From the NCBI GenBank assembly GCA_937916085.1, contig CALGGO010000058.1, forward strand, positions 1-28,810: 28,810 nt of DNA, in the 5' to 3' direction. This DNA comes from an uncultured Prevotellaceae bacterium (GTDB taxonomy: Bacteria > Bacteroidota > Bacteroidia > Bacteroidales > Muribaculaceae). Of the stretch, positions 14,733-21,850 are shown piece by piece (the first letter of the stretch is position 1; the number at the start of each line of letters is the position of its first letter). Below the pieces are notes generated by a model. The model ran no database searches and was not told the DNA's origin. It worked only from the letters and a program-made list of their open reading frames with translations. Made by a program: the position numbers and the translations under genes.

Positions 14733-16285
14733 AACTGGAAGTAGATGAATGGCTGCACTTCGCTGGTCTTAACCTGCACTATGATTGTGATGAGGAGGAC
14801 GAGGACCAGGATGTAAAGAACGGCCGGCATTTTCACGAAAGCGTTGCGGCAGCGTTGCGAGAGTTTGTCGGGCACGAAGTGCAGCAGGTAGCCTAAGGCT
14901 ATCAGCACGAACACATGCCAGTAGTTGGCAACCACCTCGGGCAGCAGTTCGGGATGGAAACTAGTGAAAATCTGCGAGAGCATGACGCCGAGGTTTCCCC
15001 ACTCGCCACCCCGGAACAGTCCGTTCCAAGTGATGTCGGCATTGCGGAACAGCAGCCATGCGAAAATCACGAAATGGAAGGTGACAATCACCATTAGCAC
15101 ATTCCACAGCTTGGAGTTCACAAATCTCGCGCCGCGTGTTATCGCCATCCAAATCTTGTGAAGCACCAGAGCTATGCCGTGCAGCGCGCCCCAGAACACG
15201 AAGTTGAGCGACGCACCATGCCACAGTCCGCCCAGCAGCATGGTGATGAAGATGTTGAGATATTGCCGCATCTTCCCCTTGCGGTTGCCGCCCAGCGAGA
15301 TATACACATAGTCGCGCAGCCAGGTGCTGAGCGAGATGTGCCAGCGTCGCCAGAAGTCGGTCACCGACGTCGCCTTATAGGGGTTGTTGAAGTTGATGTT
15401 GAAATGGAACCCCATAAGCAGCGCCAGACCTATCGCCATGTCGCTATAGCCCGAGAAGTCGCAATAAATCTGCATGCCGTAACCGTAGGCTCCCAGCAGG
15501 TTCTCGATGCCACTGAACTGGATGGGGTTCTCAAACACGCGCTGCACAAAGTTCACAGCGATATAGTCGCTGATAATCGCCTTCTTGAAAAGCCCTATCA
15601 GGATAAACCAGAATCCCATGCCCAGTTCACGGCGAGTGACAAGGACTGGCTTATACATCTGCGGGATGAAGTCGCTTGCCCTGACGATGGGACCTGCCAC
15701 CAGCTGTGGGAAGAACGAGACATAGAAGGCATAGTCGAGCAGGTTATCGACCGGCTCTATCTTGCGGCGGTAGATGTCGATGATATAGCTCAGTGACTGG
15801 AAGGTGAAGAACGAGATACCCACCGGCAGGAAGATGTCAAGGGTGTCCCATTTCACGCCGTTGAAGTTCGCCCACAGCTCACCAAAGAAATTGGTGTATT
15901 TGAAATACCCTAGCATCCCCAGGTCTATCATCAGGCTCAGCAGCACAAGCAGCTTGCGCACCCATCGCCGTCGGGTGTTGTGGAGCAGGTCGCCAATGAT
16001 ATAGTCGGAACAGGTGACTATCGCCAGCAGGAAGAAGTAGATGCCGCTGCTCTTGTAGTAGAAATAGTAGCTGAACGCCACCACAAAGAGGGTGCGTGCC
16101 AGCGACTTGTGGCGCAGCAGAGCATAAATCACGATGAAGATGGCAAACATGCACATAAACATGCCGCTCGAGAAGATGAGGGGCGCCTCGCTGTCGTAGG
16201 CAAGCTCACTCGCTAGTTTCCCCAGGTCGAGAGTGCCAAACTGCACCTTCAAGTAAGTCAATATGTTTTGCCAAATATCCTGCAT
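14729..16285 (-). CDS. MBOAT-family membrane O-acyltransferase (AlgI-like)
   Basis: This 518-residue polytopic membrane protein belongs to the MBOAT family related to AlgI, which moves acyl groups (often acetyl) across the inner membrane for O-acylation of polysaccharides. Landmarks are YFKYTNFF, LPVGISFFTFQSLSYIID, SVTDFWRRWHISLSTWLRDYVYI and GGLWHGASLNFVFWG, with H356 the presumed catalytic histidine. The end, PFIYFQF, is typical of Bacteroidales members. It follows the SGNH hydrolase gene on the same strand across a 117-base repeat gap, so the two probably act together. The TAG stop overlaps the TAA of the convergent cotransporter. Confidence 0.93.
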   Translation of the reverse strand: MQDIWQNILTYLKVQFGTLDLGKLASELAYDSEAPLIFSSGMFMCMFAIFIVIYALLRHKSLARTLFVVAFSYYFYYKSSGIYFFLLAIVTCSDYIIGDLLHNTRRRWVRKLLVLLSLMIDLGMLGYFKYTNFFGELWANFNGVKWDTLDIFLPVGISFFTFQSLSYIIDIYRRKIEPVDNLLDYAFYVSFFPQLVAGPIVRASDFIPQMYKPVLVTRRELGMGFWFILIGLFKKAIISDYIAVNFVQRVFENPIQFSGIENLLGAYGYGMQIYCDFSGYSDMAIGLALLMGFHFNINFNNPYKATSVTDFWRRWHISLSTWLRDYVYISLGGNRKGKMRQYLNIFITMLLGGLWHGASLNFVFWGALHGIALVLHKIWMAITRGARFVNSKLWNVLMVIVTFHFVIFAWLLFRNADITWNGLFRGGEWGNLGVMLSQIFTSFHPELLPEVVANYWHVFVLIALGYLLHFVPDKLSQRCRNAFVKMPAVLYILVLVLLITIIVQVKTSEVQPFIYFQF

Positions 16286-16410
16286 TATTATCGTTGTTCA
16301 TTGTTCGGGGATCGGAGATCGAAATCGGGGATCGGGAAACTGTGAACTATAAACTGTAAACTATGAACTATGAACTAAAAACTATGAACTAAAAACTATG
16401 AACTAAAAAC
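16286..16410. repeat. Mosaic word repeats between SGNH and MBOAT genes
   Basis: The gap contains tcgttgttcattgttc words, then gatcggagatcgaaatcgg words (about 16305-16337), then at least five copies of aactatgaacta(aaa) (about 16338-16410). The last copies overlap the 3' end of the SGNH gene and provide its TAG stop. Confidence 0.85.
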
Positions 16411-17866
16411 TATTCTCATATCCCAGCATCAGTGCGTCGTAGAGGTAACGCGCTATGCGGTTGCCGCCACGGGAGTTGATGTGGGTGTAGTCGCTGTTGG
16501 CCTCGCCATGTTTCACCATCTCGACAATGCTGCCCTCGCCGCCCATCGCCTCATACATGTCCCAGAACGCCACACCGCTTTCGATGGCGGCACGCTTCTG
16601 CGCCTGGATGAGCCCCATCACGCCCTTCATGGTGCGCCAGCCTCCCGAGAAACGTTCCTCACGGTCGCTGCATCCCACAATGAGCACGCTGGTGCCGGGC
16701 ATATTGGTCTTGATGTTATTGACGGCAGCAATGATGGAGTTGCTATATGGCGTATATACGCTCCTGTTAGCTTCGGCGACATTGAGTCCATACATAAGAA
16801 TCACCAGGTCGTAGTGGCGGGCATGGTTAAACGCCGTCATCACTTGTGGCGGAATCTTGATTAGGTGGCTGCCACGCGCCGAGCGCATGGCGAAGTTATC
16901 AACCACGACACCCGTCTCGCCGTCCATCGACGCCCCAAGGAACACCATGCTCTCAGGATTGGTTACGCTCCAGCGCACTGAGCGTATGTCGCCCGTGACC
17001 TTAGCATGGCCTATCATGGTGCCGGTGCTCAGAGAAAAATGAGTGGTGTCCTTGCCATTGACCACGGCAGTGACATAACCCTCACCTGTGTTGCCAAAGA
17101 AATAGAACGAAGAGCTGGTACATGCCCCACAGCGAGAATAGTTGCCACCTCTGCCCACAAGATTTACCCATGCCCCCTGACCGGCGGTGAAGTAGTTGCC
17201 GGTGAGGTTGTTATAGGCATCGGAATATCCGCTCTTATCTACCGCCTTGTGCTGGCTCCAGCCATTAAAGGTCTGCTTCACCGTGTTGCGAACGTTGGCG
17301 GTTATCGAGGTCATGGGCAGATAGCCCACACCACAGCCGCCAAAGCGTTGTTGCAGCAGTTCGCGCAGCATGGAGGTGAGGATGTCGCCCTCGATAAACG
17401 AGTCGCCCAGCACGGCAATGCGCACAGGTCTGTTGCCAGCCTGGTCAAGGGCACGATAAAACGCCGCCATGCCGCCGCTGCCGCCATTGCTCATGTCGAT
17501 GATGCTGGTCACGCCCTCGCGTGTCACCGTCTTTTGGGCGCGGGCGGTAATGGTGGAGTCTTCAACGGTCACCACGTTGCCCTCGCTGTCGTGGGTGAGA
17601 TGCGAGCCCTCAAGAATTGGAGCCTCACTCTTCAGGTTCTCTATCATCTCGGCAAGATGGGAGTCGGCAGCCACCACCTGCGCCACCAGTGAGTCGCTAG
17701 CGGCGAGCTGGCACAGCGCCGAGTCGCTCCGCAGGTCGGCGAGCACATCAACCTTGCGCATCTTCCAGTCGCCAACGCAAATGCCTGGCAGCCAGAACAT
17801 GCACAACAGTGCTGCCATCGAGGCAAGCACTATCCACACCACTCCGCTCAGATAGTTTTTCTCCAT
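16403..17866 (-). CDS. SGNH/GDSL-family hydrolase, partner of the MBOAT protein
   Basis: This 487-residue protein has one N-terminal membrane segment (about residues 8-31), so it is probably anchored in the inner membrane facing the periplasm. Residues 40-145 form a helical and linker region; the SGNH domain follows. The GDS nucleophile motif is AVLGDSFIEGD (Ser156), and the C-terminal D-x-x-H is SDYTHINSRG (Asp459, His462). Proteins of this type accept acyl groups exported by MBOAT partners and transfer them to cell-surface glycans, as in AlgX/PatB-type systems; that pairing here is inferred from position. A -7 box lies just upstream. A relic of a paralogue lies at 18973-19122. The stop codon lies in a word repeat. 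Confidence 0.85.
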   Translation of the reverse strand: MEKNYLSGVVWIVLASMAALLCMFWLPGICVGDWKMRKVDVLADLRSDSALCQLAASDSLVAQVVAADSHLAEMIENLKSEAPILEGSHLTHDSEGNVVTVEDSTITARAQKTVTREGVTSIIDMSNGGSGGMAAFYRALDQAGNRPVRIAVLGDSFIEGDILTSMLRELLQQRFGGCGVGYLPMTSITANVRNTVKQTFNGWSQHKAVDKSGYSDAYNNLTGNYFTAGQGAWVNLVGRGGNYSRCGACTSSSFYFFGNTGEGYVTAVVNGKDTTHFSLSTGTMIGHAKVTGDIRSVRWSVTNPESMVFLGASMDGETGVVVDNFAMRSARGSHLIKIPPQVMTAFNHARHYDLVILMYGLNVAEANRSVYTPYSNSIIAAVNNIKTNMPGTSVLIVGCSDREERFSGGWRTMKGVMGLIQAQKRAAIESGVAFWDMYEAMGGEGSIVEMVKHGEANSDYTHINSRGGNRIARYLYDALMLGYENSF

Positions 17867-17884
17867 CTCACTCTAAAAAAACGT

Positions 17885-17893
17885 GCAAAGGTA
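17885..17893 (-). promoter_or_regulatory. -7 box (TACCTTTGC) of the SGNH/MBOAT transcript
   Basis: TACCTTTGC on the minus strand ends 18 bases before the ATG at 17866. The leader would be very short (about 10 bases). Confidence 0.6.
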
Positions 17894-18195
17894 GGAAATA
17901 GTTTTTAGTTTTCTGTTATCCGCAATCAGTTTTTTCCACCCTTTTTTTGGCTCAGTCGCAAAAAAGGGGGAAAGTCAAGAATGATTTTTTGAGTTGGGTA
18001 ATAGACAAGTCTCCGACTTGTCTCGTCCCCCTCCTTTCTGCGGCTGAACCCTTTTTGCGCAATCGTAATAATCTTGATTAGCGATTACAAAGATTAGACG
18101 CTAATTTGTACCGAAGAAAGCAAATACTCTCAATAAAGATTTTGAACTATAAAGAAAAAATTACCTTAAAAAGTAATTTATTTAAAATATTTGAT
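17894..18195. other. Gene-free region with hairpin and word repeats
   Basis: No gene is seen. Bases 18003-18023 form a 9-base-pair hairpin (agacaagtc / gacttgtct, 3-base loop) related to the hairpin at 8106-8123. About 18069-18105 contains interlocking inverted repeats (taatctt/aagatta and attagcg/cgctaat) of the gattagcg word type. The rest is AT-rich sequence leading into the toxin-antitoxin promoter. Confidence 0.6.
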
Positions 18196-18204
18196 TATCT
18201 TTGC
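18196..18204 (+). promoter_or_regulatory. -7 box (TATCTTTGC) of the toxin-antitoxin operon
   Basis: TATCTTTGC lies 20 bases before the ATG at 18224. The surrounding AT-rich sequence may hold the antitoxin operator, but no clear palindrome can be assigned. Confidence 0.65.
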
Positions 18205-18223
18205 AACGTAAAAACTAAAGATT

Positions 18224-18703
18224 ATGGCGCAAGCAAGAATTGAAACAATTAAACAGACTGAAGAGATTGGACTTTTCACTATTCGCTTTGAGGGTAATAG
18301 CGTTACCGAATTTGAAAAATTCGCAAGCAAATTCAAGGATGATGCTAAGAGACAAACTGATCTCCAGGTTATTCTCAACACACTTAACCGTATGCTTGAG
18401 AATGGCGCGGCATTAGAGCGTTACTTCCGTTACGAGGGTAAGATGAGTGACAATGTTGTAGCTTTGCCAACGTTCCGAACTTCACTACGCTTATATTGCC
18501 TGCGAATGTCCGATAGTGTTCTGATTGTCGGCAATGGTGGCGAGAAGAATACAAAAACCTACGAGGAGAGTGCCGAACTTAACGGCTATGTGATTAGCCT
18601 TCAAAAGCTCGATGAACTGCTTAAGCAAGAAATCGCCAGTGGTTCAGTTGTGATTGAGAAGGCAAATATTGTTGGTGCTGACGAAAAAACGTTTGACATA
18701 TGA
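18224..18703 (+). CDS. Putative toxin, RelE/HigB (Gp49-like) type
   Basis: This 159-residue cytoplasmic protein is probably a toxin of a type II system. The C-terminal half holds the pattern seen in RelE/HigB-like Bacteroidetes proteins: FRTSLRLYCLRMSDSVLIVGNGG, where a basic residue precedes two beta-strands, then KTYEE and a helix. The N-terminal half is alpha-helical and longer than in classic HigB, so the fold assignment is moderate. Toxin-first order and the 4-base ATGA overlap with an HTH gene (18700-18703) fit HigBA-type modules, in which the toxin usually cleaves mRNA on the ribosome. Base composition is more AT-rich than neighbouring genes, and its 3' neighbour is fused to a gene relic; both suggest acquisition. 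Confidence 0.7.
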   Translation: MAQARIETIKQTEEIGLFTIRFEGNSVTEFEKFASKFKDDAKRQTDLQVILNTLNRMLENGAALERYFRYEGKMSDNVVALPTFRTSLRLYCLRMSDSVLIVGNGGEKNTKTYEESAELNGYVISLQKLDELLKQEIASGSVVIEKANIVGADEKTFDI

Positions 18704-18972
18704 AACAGGCAACAACGGCTGCAAAATTGTTTGACCAAATAGTTGCTGATACTCCCCCCGAGTTAAAAAAGCAGCTTGACATGTCATTTGCTATAGCCGA
18801 CAAATTGGACGCAACCCTTAAAGAAAGGGGCATGAATCAAAAGGAATTTGCCCACATGATAGGACACACTCAAGCCGAAGTGTCGCGCTGGTTGAGCGGC
18901 ACGCACAACTTCACGCTCGCCACGCTCGCCAAAATCTCGGTGGCGCTAGGAGTGAATCTGTTTACGGTATAG
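18700..18972 (+). CDS. XRE-family HTH antitoxin (HigA-like)
   Basis: This 90-residue protein has an N-terminal helical part (1-30) and an XRE helix-turn-helix at about residues 33-88: LKERGMNQKEFAHMIG, then QAEVSRWLSG as the recognition helix, then the TLATLAKISVALGV helices. It overlaps the toxin gene by four bases, implying translational coupling. By analogy with HigA it should neutralise the toxin and repress the shared promoter. Immediately after its stop begins a relic of an SGNH gene on the opposite strand. Confidence 0.85.
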   Translation: MKQATTAAKLFDQIVADTPPELKKQLDMSFAIADKLDATLKERGMNQKEFAHMIGHTQAEVSRWLSGTHNFTLATLAKISVALGVNLFTV

Positions 18973-19122
18973 AGCTCCGATTACTGCATAAAACTTCGCC
19001 TTGCCGCCATTGCCAATGACGATGATACTGATCACGCCATCGCGCGTCACGGTCTTCTGAGCGCGGGCAGTGATGGTGTACTCAATAATCACCACGTTGC
19101 CCTCTTTGTTGAGTTTGTTTGA
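18973..19122 (-). pseudogene. Relic of a second SGNH hydrolase gene
   Basis: On the minus strand this segment translates without a stop to a peptide aligning with residues about 89-137 of the SGNH hydrolase at 16403-17866. Identical or near-identical stretches include EGNVV, TITARAQKTVTR, GV-SII, NGG and FY. The homology has no start, no signal anchor and no catalytic domain; it begins 3 bases after an in-frame TAA and ends at the antitoxin stop codon. The nucleotide match is also plain by eye. It is a truncated paralogue, apparently cut off where the toxin-antitoxin pair now ends. Confidence 0.88.
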
Positions 19123-19163
19123 TTCTTAGTGTCAATCAGTGAAAATTAGTGGTTTCTTTGTGG

Positions 19164-20120
19164 CTATTCTTTTCTCAGCTTTATCAGGTCGCCTTTGTGG
19201 AGGACGGCGTCGGGGGGGAGGTTGTTGATTTTAGCCAGGTCTTTCAGGCGGATGCCGAACATCTGTGACACATGCCATAGCGTAGTGCCGTCGTCGGTGA
19301 CACGGTATTGCTCATGCACACCTTGCGCCTCGCTGTGCTTGCGGTTCACATAGATGATGTCGCCCACGTCGGGCTGCTTGCTGCCTTTAGGCAAATCGTT
19401 GTAGTCGAGCAACTTGTCGAGTTTCATATTATACTCGTCGGCAATGTCCTGATAGGTGTCGCCCAGCACTGCCATGATGTAGTTCAAGTCGTGGCGGCGC
19501 TTGGTGGGATGGCGCAGCAGCGGGCGGTCGCGCTTGGGGCGAGCGGGTTTTTCTTCTTCACGGTTAGGTTTCTCACCCGCAAACTGGTCGAGCCCGTAGG
19601 TCTCAATCATGTTGATGAGCTTCTCGGCATAGAGCGGGTCGGTGGCATAGCCGCAGCGTTTCAAGCCGTGAGCCCAGCCTCGGTAGTCGGTGATATCAAG
19701 GGCAAACAGCGACTCATAGCGCTTGGCTTTCAAGAACTTGGAATGGTCGGTGTAGGAATCATGAGCCGAGCGATACTTGCGGTAGCACGTCTTGCCCGAG
19801 AACACGCTGTCGCCACGCCACGAGCGGTGGCACTTGATGCCAAAGTGGTTGTTGCCCTCGCGGGCGAGTTTGCTGGTGCCGGCACCACTCTCGAGCAGTC
19901 CCTGCGCCAGTGTGATGCTCGCCGGAATGCCATGCTCACGCTGCTCAATGAGTGCGGCGTTTTTGTAGGTGTCGATGTAGCGATACACCTCATCGCGGGT
20001 CACAGAATGCCCGTTTTGACAAAAAAAGAGGAAAAAAATGAGGCAAAAACCTATTTTTTTGTTGATATTTAAAAAATTATCAATAATTTTGCGTTTCCTA
20101 ATATAAATCTGAAACATCAT
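19164..20120 (-). CDS. Glucosaminidase with two LysM domains
   Basis: It is predicted to cleave N-acetylglucosamine linkages in peptidoglycan outside the cytoplasm. With the ATG at 20120 it has 318 residues. The N-terminus has a basic stretch and a hydrophobic signal sequence (IGFCLIFFLFFC). The glucosaminidase (FlgJ/Bax-like) domain spans about residues 45-180, with ITLAQGLLESGAGTSKLA containing the presumed catalytic Glu, GNNHFGIKCH and the YRGWAHGLKRCGYATDP motif. A Pro/Arg/Lys-rich linker and two LysM-like domains (about 210-260 and 271-318) follow. A GTG at 20141 extends the frame but lies inside the -7 box, so the ATG at 20120 or 20117 is preferred. The start codon is shared, as CATG, with the divergent cytidine deaminase gene. 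Confidence 0.88.
   Translation of the reverse strand: MMFQIYIRKRKIIDNFLNINKKIGFCLIFFLFFCQNGHSVTRDEVYRYIDTYKNAALIEQREHGIPASITLAQGLLESGAGTSKLAREGNNHFGIKCHRSWRGDSVFSGKTCYRKYRSAHDSYTDHSKFLKAKRYESLFALDITDYRGWAHGLKRCGYATDPLYAEKLINMIETYGLDQFAGEKPNREEEKPARPKRDRPLLRHPTKRRHDLNYIMAVLGDTYQDIADEYNMKLDKLLDYNDLPKGSKQPDVGDIIYVNRKHSEAQGVHEQYRVTDDGTTLWHVSQMFGIRLKDLAKINNLPPDAVLHKGDLIKLRKE
20062..20092 (+). promoter_or_regulatory. Promoter of the cytidine deaminase gene
   Basis: TTG at 20062-20064 and TAATTTTGC at 20084-20092 are 19 bases apart on plus. The promoter lies inside the signal-sequence codons of the divergent glucosaminidase gene. Confidence 0.6.
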
Positions 20121-20586
20121 GAACGAAAAGAATTTTGTCACAAAGATACAAATTTACTCTTACACAGAACTAAGTGAAGAGGATAAAAATTTAGTAAATC
20201 TTGCCAAAGAGGCCACAAAGGCCAGCTATGCCCCTTACAGCCACTTCCATGTGGGGGCCGCCATCTTGCTTGAGAATGGCGTGACCATCAAGGGGGCAAA
20301 CCAGGAAAATGCCGCTTTTGCCGGAATATGTGGAGAGCGCAGCGCTTGCTATAACGCCGGAGCCAACTATCCCGGTGTGCCCATCAAGAAGCTTGCCATC
20401 ACCTCGTTCTCTCATGGCGACTTTGTGGAGTCGCCCACCGCGCCCTGCGGCGTGTGCCGCCAAGCGTTGCTGGAGTTTGAGACCCAAGCCAACCAGCCCA
20501 TCGAGGTCCTCCTTGTGGGAAGAGAGAAGATCTACAAGGTGGAGAGCATCAAAGCCCTCCTGCCGCTGGCATTCACCGAGTTCTAG
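20119..20586 (+). CDS. cdd: Cytidine deaminase
   Basis: It hydrolyses cytidine and deoxycytidine to uridine and deoxyuridine in pyrimidine salvage. The 155-residue length fits the small homotetrameric type. Zinc-site motifs are present: GICGERSA (Cys ligand and catalytic Glu, C-x-E) and PCGVCRQ (two Cys ligands). Upstream, SYAPYSHFHVGAAI and GANQENAAF form the substrate pocket. The ATG at 20119 has a promoter 27 bases upstream and overlaps the divergent start codon. Confidence 0.95.
   Translation: MNEKNFVTKIQIYSYTELSEEDKNLVNLAKEATKASYAPYSHFHVGAAILLENGVTIKGANQENAAFAGICGERSACYNAGANYPGVPIKKLAITSFSHGDFVESPTAPCGVCRQALLEFETQANQPIEVLLVGREKIYKVESIKALLPLAFTEF
20141..20148 (-). promoter_or_regulatory. 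-7 box (TATCTTTG) of the glucosaminidase gene
   Basis: TATCTTTG on the minus strand lies 21 bases before the ATG at 20120 and inside codons 8-10 of the cytidine deaminase gene. No upstream TTTG box at the right spacing was found. Confidence 0.5.
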
Positions 20587-20703
20587 ATATAAGCAAACAA
20601 GCTGACAAGTTGACGAGCTGACAAGGCAATTCAGATTTCAGACCTCAGATTTCAGATGTCAGACTCGCTTCTGATGTCTCGTCTCTGATTTCTGATTAGC
20701 AGT
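20587..20703. repeat. Word repeats downstream of cdd
   Basis: About 20593-20627 carries aagctgacaagttgacgag words (also at 26089-26121). About 20632-20703 carries cagatttcag, cagacctcag and ctgatttctgatt words, the second half as the reverse complement of the first. No terminator with a T tract is seen. Confidence 0.8.
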
Positions 20704-20749
20704 TTCTAATCGTTTGACTATATACTTGCCCTGTCAGCTTTTGTGTATT

Positions 20750-21625
20750 ATGAATTCCCTAAATCCTACTTTGCGATATGTTGTGACAACTGTCCTAGCA
20801 GTTGTCTTTTCCTGCTTGCTCCATGCCCAGCGGCCAGCAATGCATATAATTGACGCTGTGAACGACAGCGTCATCGACGAAGGCAACACCCTATACCTGC
20901 ACGACAAGCTCAACTGGGTGATGAGCGATGCCTACAAGCAGATGTGCTCCTCAAAGACCGCGTCGCTCTCGGTGGTGGGACAGCTCAACGACACCCTAAT
21001 GAGCGGCATCATGATTGACGTGGACCAGATGAGATGCGTCTTTGAGTGCCGCCTCAACCTCAACAGCGGCGAGATAGAGCCGCTTGACCTCGTGCGTGGA
21101 CTCACCCCAAAAGAATTGGCGCGTGCCGAGCGGCAAATGTCGTTGCTTGAGAAAGTTAGCGACCTCGACGGCATCTATAATGTGGTGGAAGCGGGAAACC
21201 TCAACGCCGACGTGGTTGAGATTAGCCCCGGCATCACCAGGGTGTATCTGCTGCAAGGCACCGACAAGTCGAAACTCATCCCCTTTGGCAACGACTACAG
21301 CTTTGACTTCGACGTCGATGGCAAGCTCCTGGCACGCCGCAAGTATCACAACTCTTTCATTCCCATTGACTTTAGTGGCAAAGACGGCAACATTCACAAA
21401 TGCACCCACTCCCACCTCGACGACAACCCCTACATCACCCCTACCGACATCGCCACCTTCCTGCTCTACGGCCACGACCTCTATGGCATGAAGACTTTCT
21501 CGGTCTATAGCAAAGCCTTCAGCTGCTACTTCACCTACTACGCCGACACCGCAACAATTCTCCTTGTCGATGACGAAGAGAGTTTAAAGCGCTTTGCGCA
21601 GGTTAGTTGTGCTTCGCACGATTAG
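20750..21625 (+). CDS. Secreted protein of unknown function
   Basis: This 291-residue protein has a signal peptide (hydrophobic VVTTVLAVVFSCLLHAQ). The mature part mixes alpha and beta with no family I recognise. It includes VNDSVIDEGNTLYLHDKLNWV near the N-terminus, a charged helix around LTPKELARAERQMSLLEKV, and a C-terminal part with FDVDGKLLARRKYHNSFIP. The ATG at 20750 is chosen because the signal peptide begins there; the open frame begins at 20714. The last eight residues (QVSCASHD) and the TAG stop are encoded by the ttgtgcttcgcacgattag word array, so the native end was probably a little earlier, near ESLKRFA. Confidence 0.72.
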   Translation: MNSLNPTLRYVVTTVLAVVFSCLLHAQRPAMHIIDAVNDSVIDEGNTLYLHDKLNWVMSDAYKQMCSSKTASLSVVGQLNDTLMSGIMIDVDQMRCVFECRLNLNSGEIEPLDLVRGLTPKELARAERQMSLLEKVSDLDGIYNVVEAGNLNADVVEISPGITRVYLLQGTDKSKLIPFGNDYSFDFDVDGKLLARRKYHNSFIPIDFSGKDGNIHKCTHSHLDDNPYITPTDIATFLLYGHDLYGMKTFSVYSKAFSCYFTYYADTATILLVDDEESLKRFAQVSCASHD

Positions 21626-21789
21626 AGATTAGTTGCGCTACGCGCGATTAGAGATTAGAGAATGCGTTGCTACAACTCTCACACCTGTCTTCGATAAACG
21701 ATAAACGAACAACGATCCCCGATCCTCGATCCTCGATCTCCGATAAACGAACAACGATTAGTGAACATTAGTGGAAATCAGTGGTTATT
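21598..21789. repeat. Mosaic word repeats upstream of the alpha/beta hydrolase gene
   Basis: Blocks in order: ttgtgcttcgcacgattag and ttgcgctacgcgcgattag (21606-21658); cgataaacgataaacgaac (about 21689-21715); gatccccgatcctcgatc (about 21714-21743); cgataaacgaacaacgatt; and attagtgaacattagtgg with aaatcagtgg (about 21757-21789). The same families recur at 9142-9303, 16286-16337, 25268-25300, 12914 and 19125. Confidence 0.85.
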
Positions 21790-21793
21790 ATTT

Positions 21794-21825
21794 TTTGATG
21801 CAATGAAATAAAATGCTATCTTTGC
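21794..21825 (+). promoter_or_regulatory. Promoter (TTTG, 19-base spacer, TATCTTTGC)
   Basis: TTTG at 21794-21797 and TATCTTTGC at 21817-21825 are 19 bases apart; the ATG at 21851 follows 26 bases later. Confidence 0.78.
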
Positions 21826-21850
21826 AGTTGTTACCAAAACTTATAATAAA

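Noticed and set aside
18224..18972. A prophage or integrative element
   Set aside because: Apart from the toxin-antitoxin pair there is no integrase, attachment repeat or phage structural gene.
20121..20141. GTG start at 20141 for the glucosaminidase
   Set aside because: It overlaps the -7 box at 20141-20148; the ATG at 20120 or 20117 fits better.
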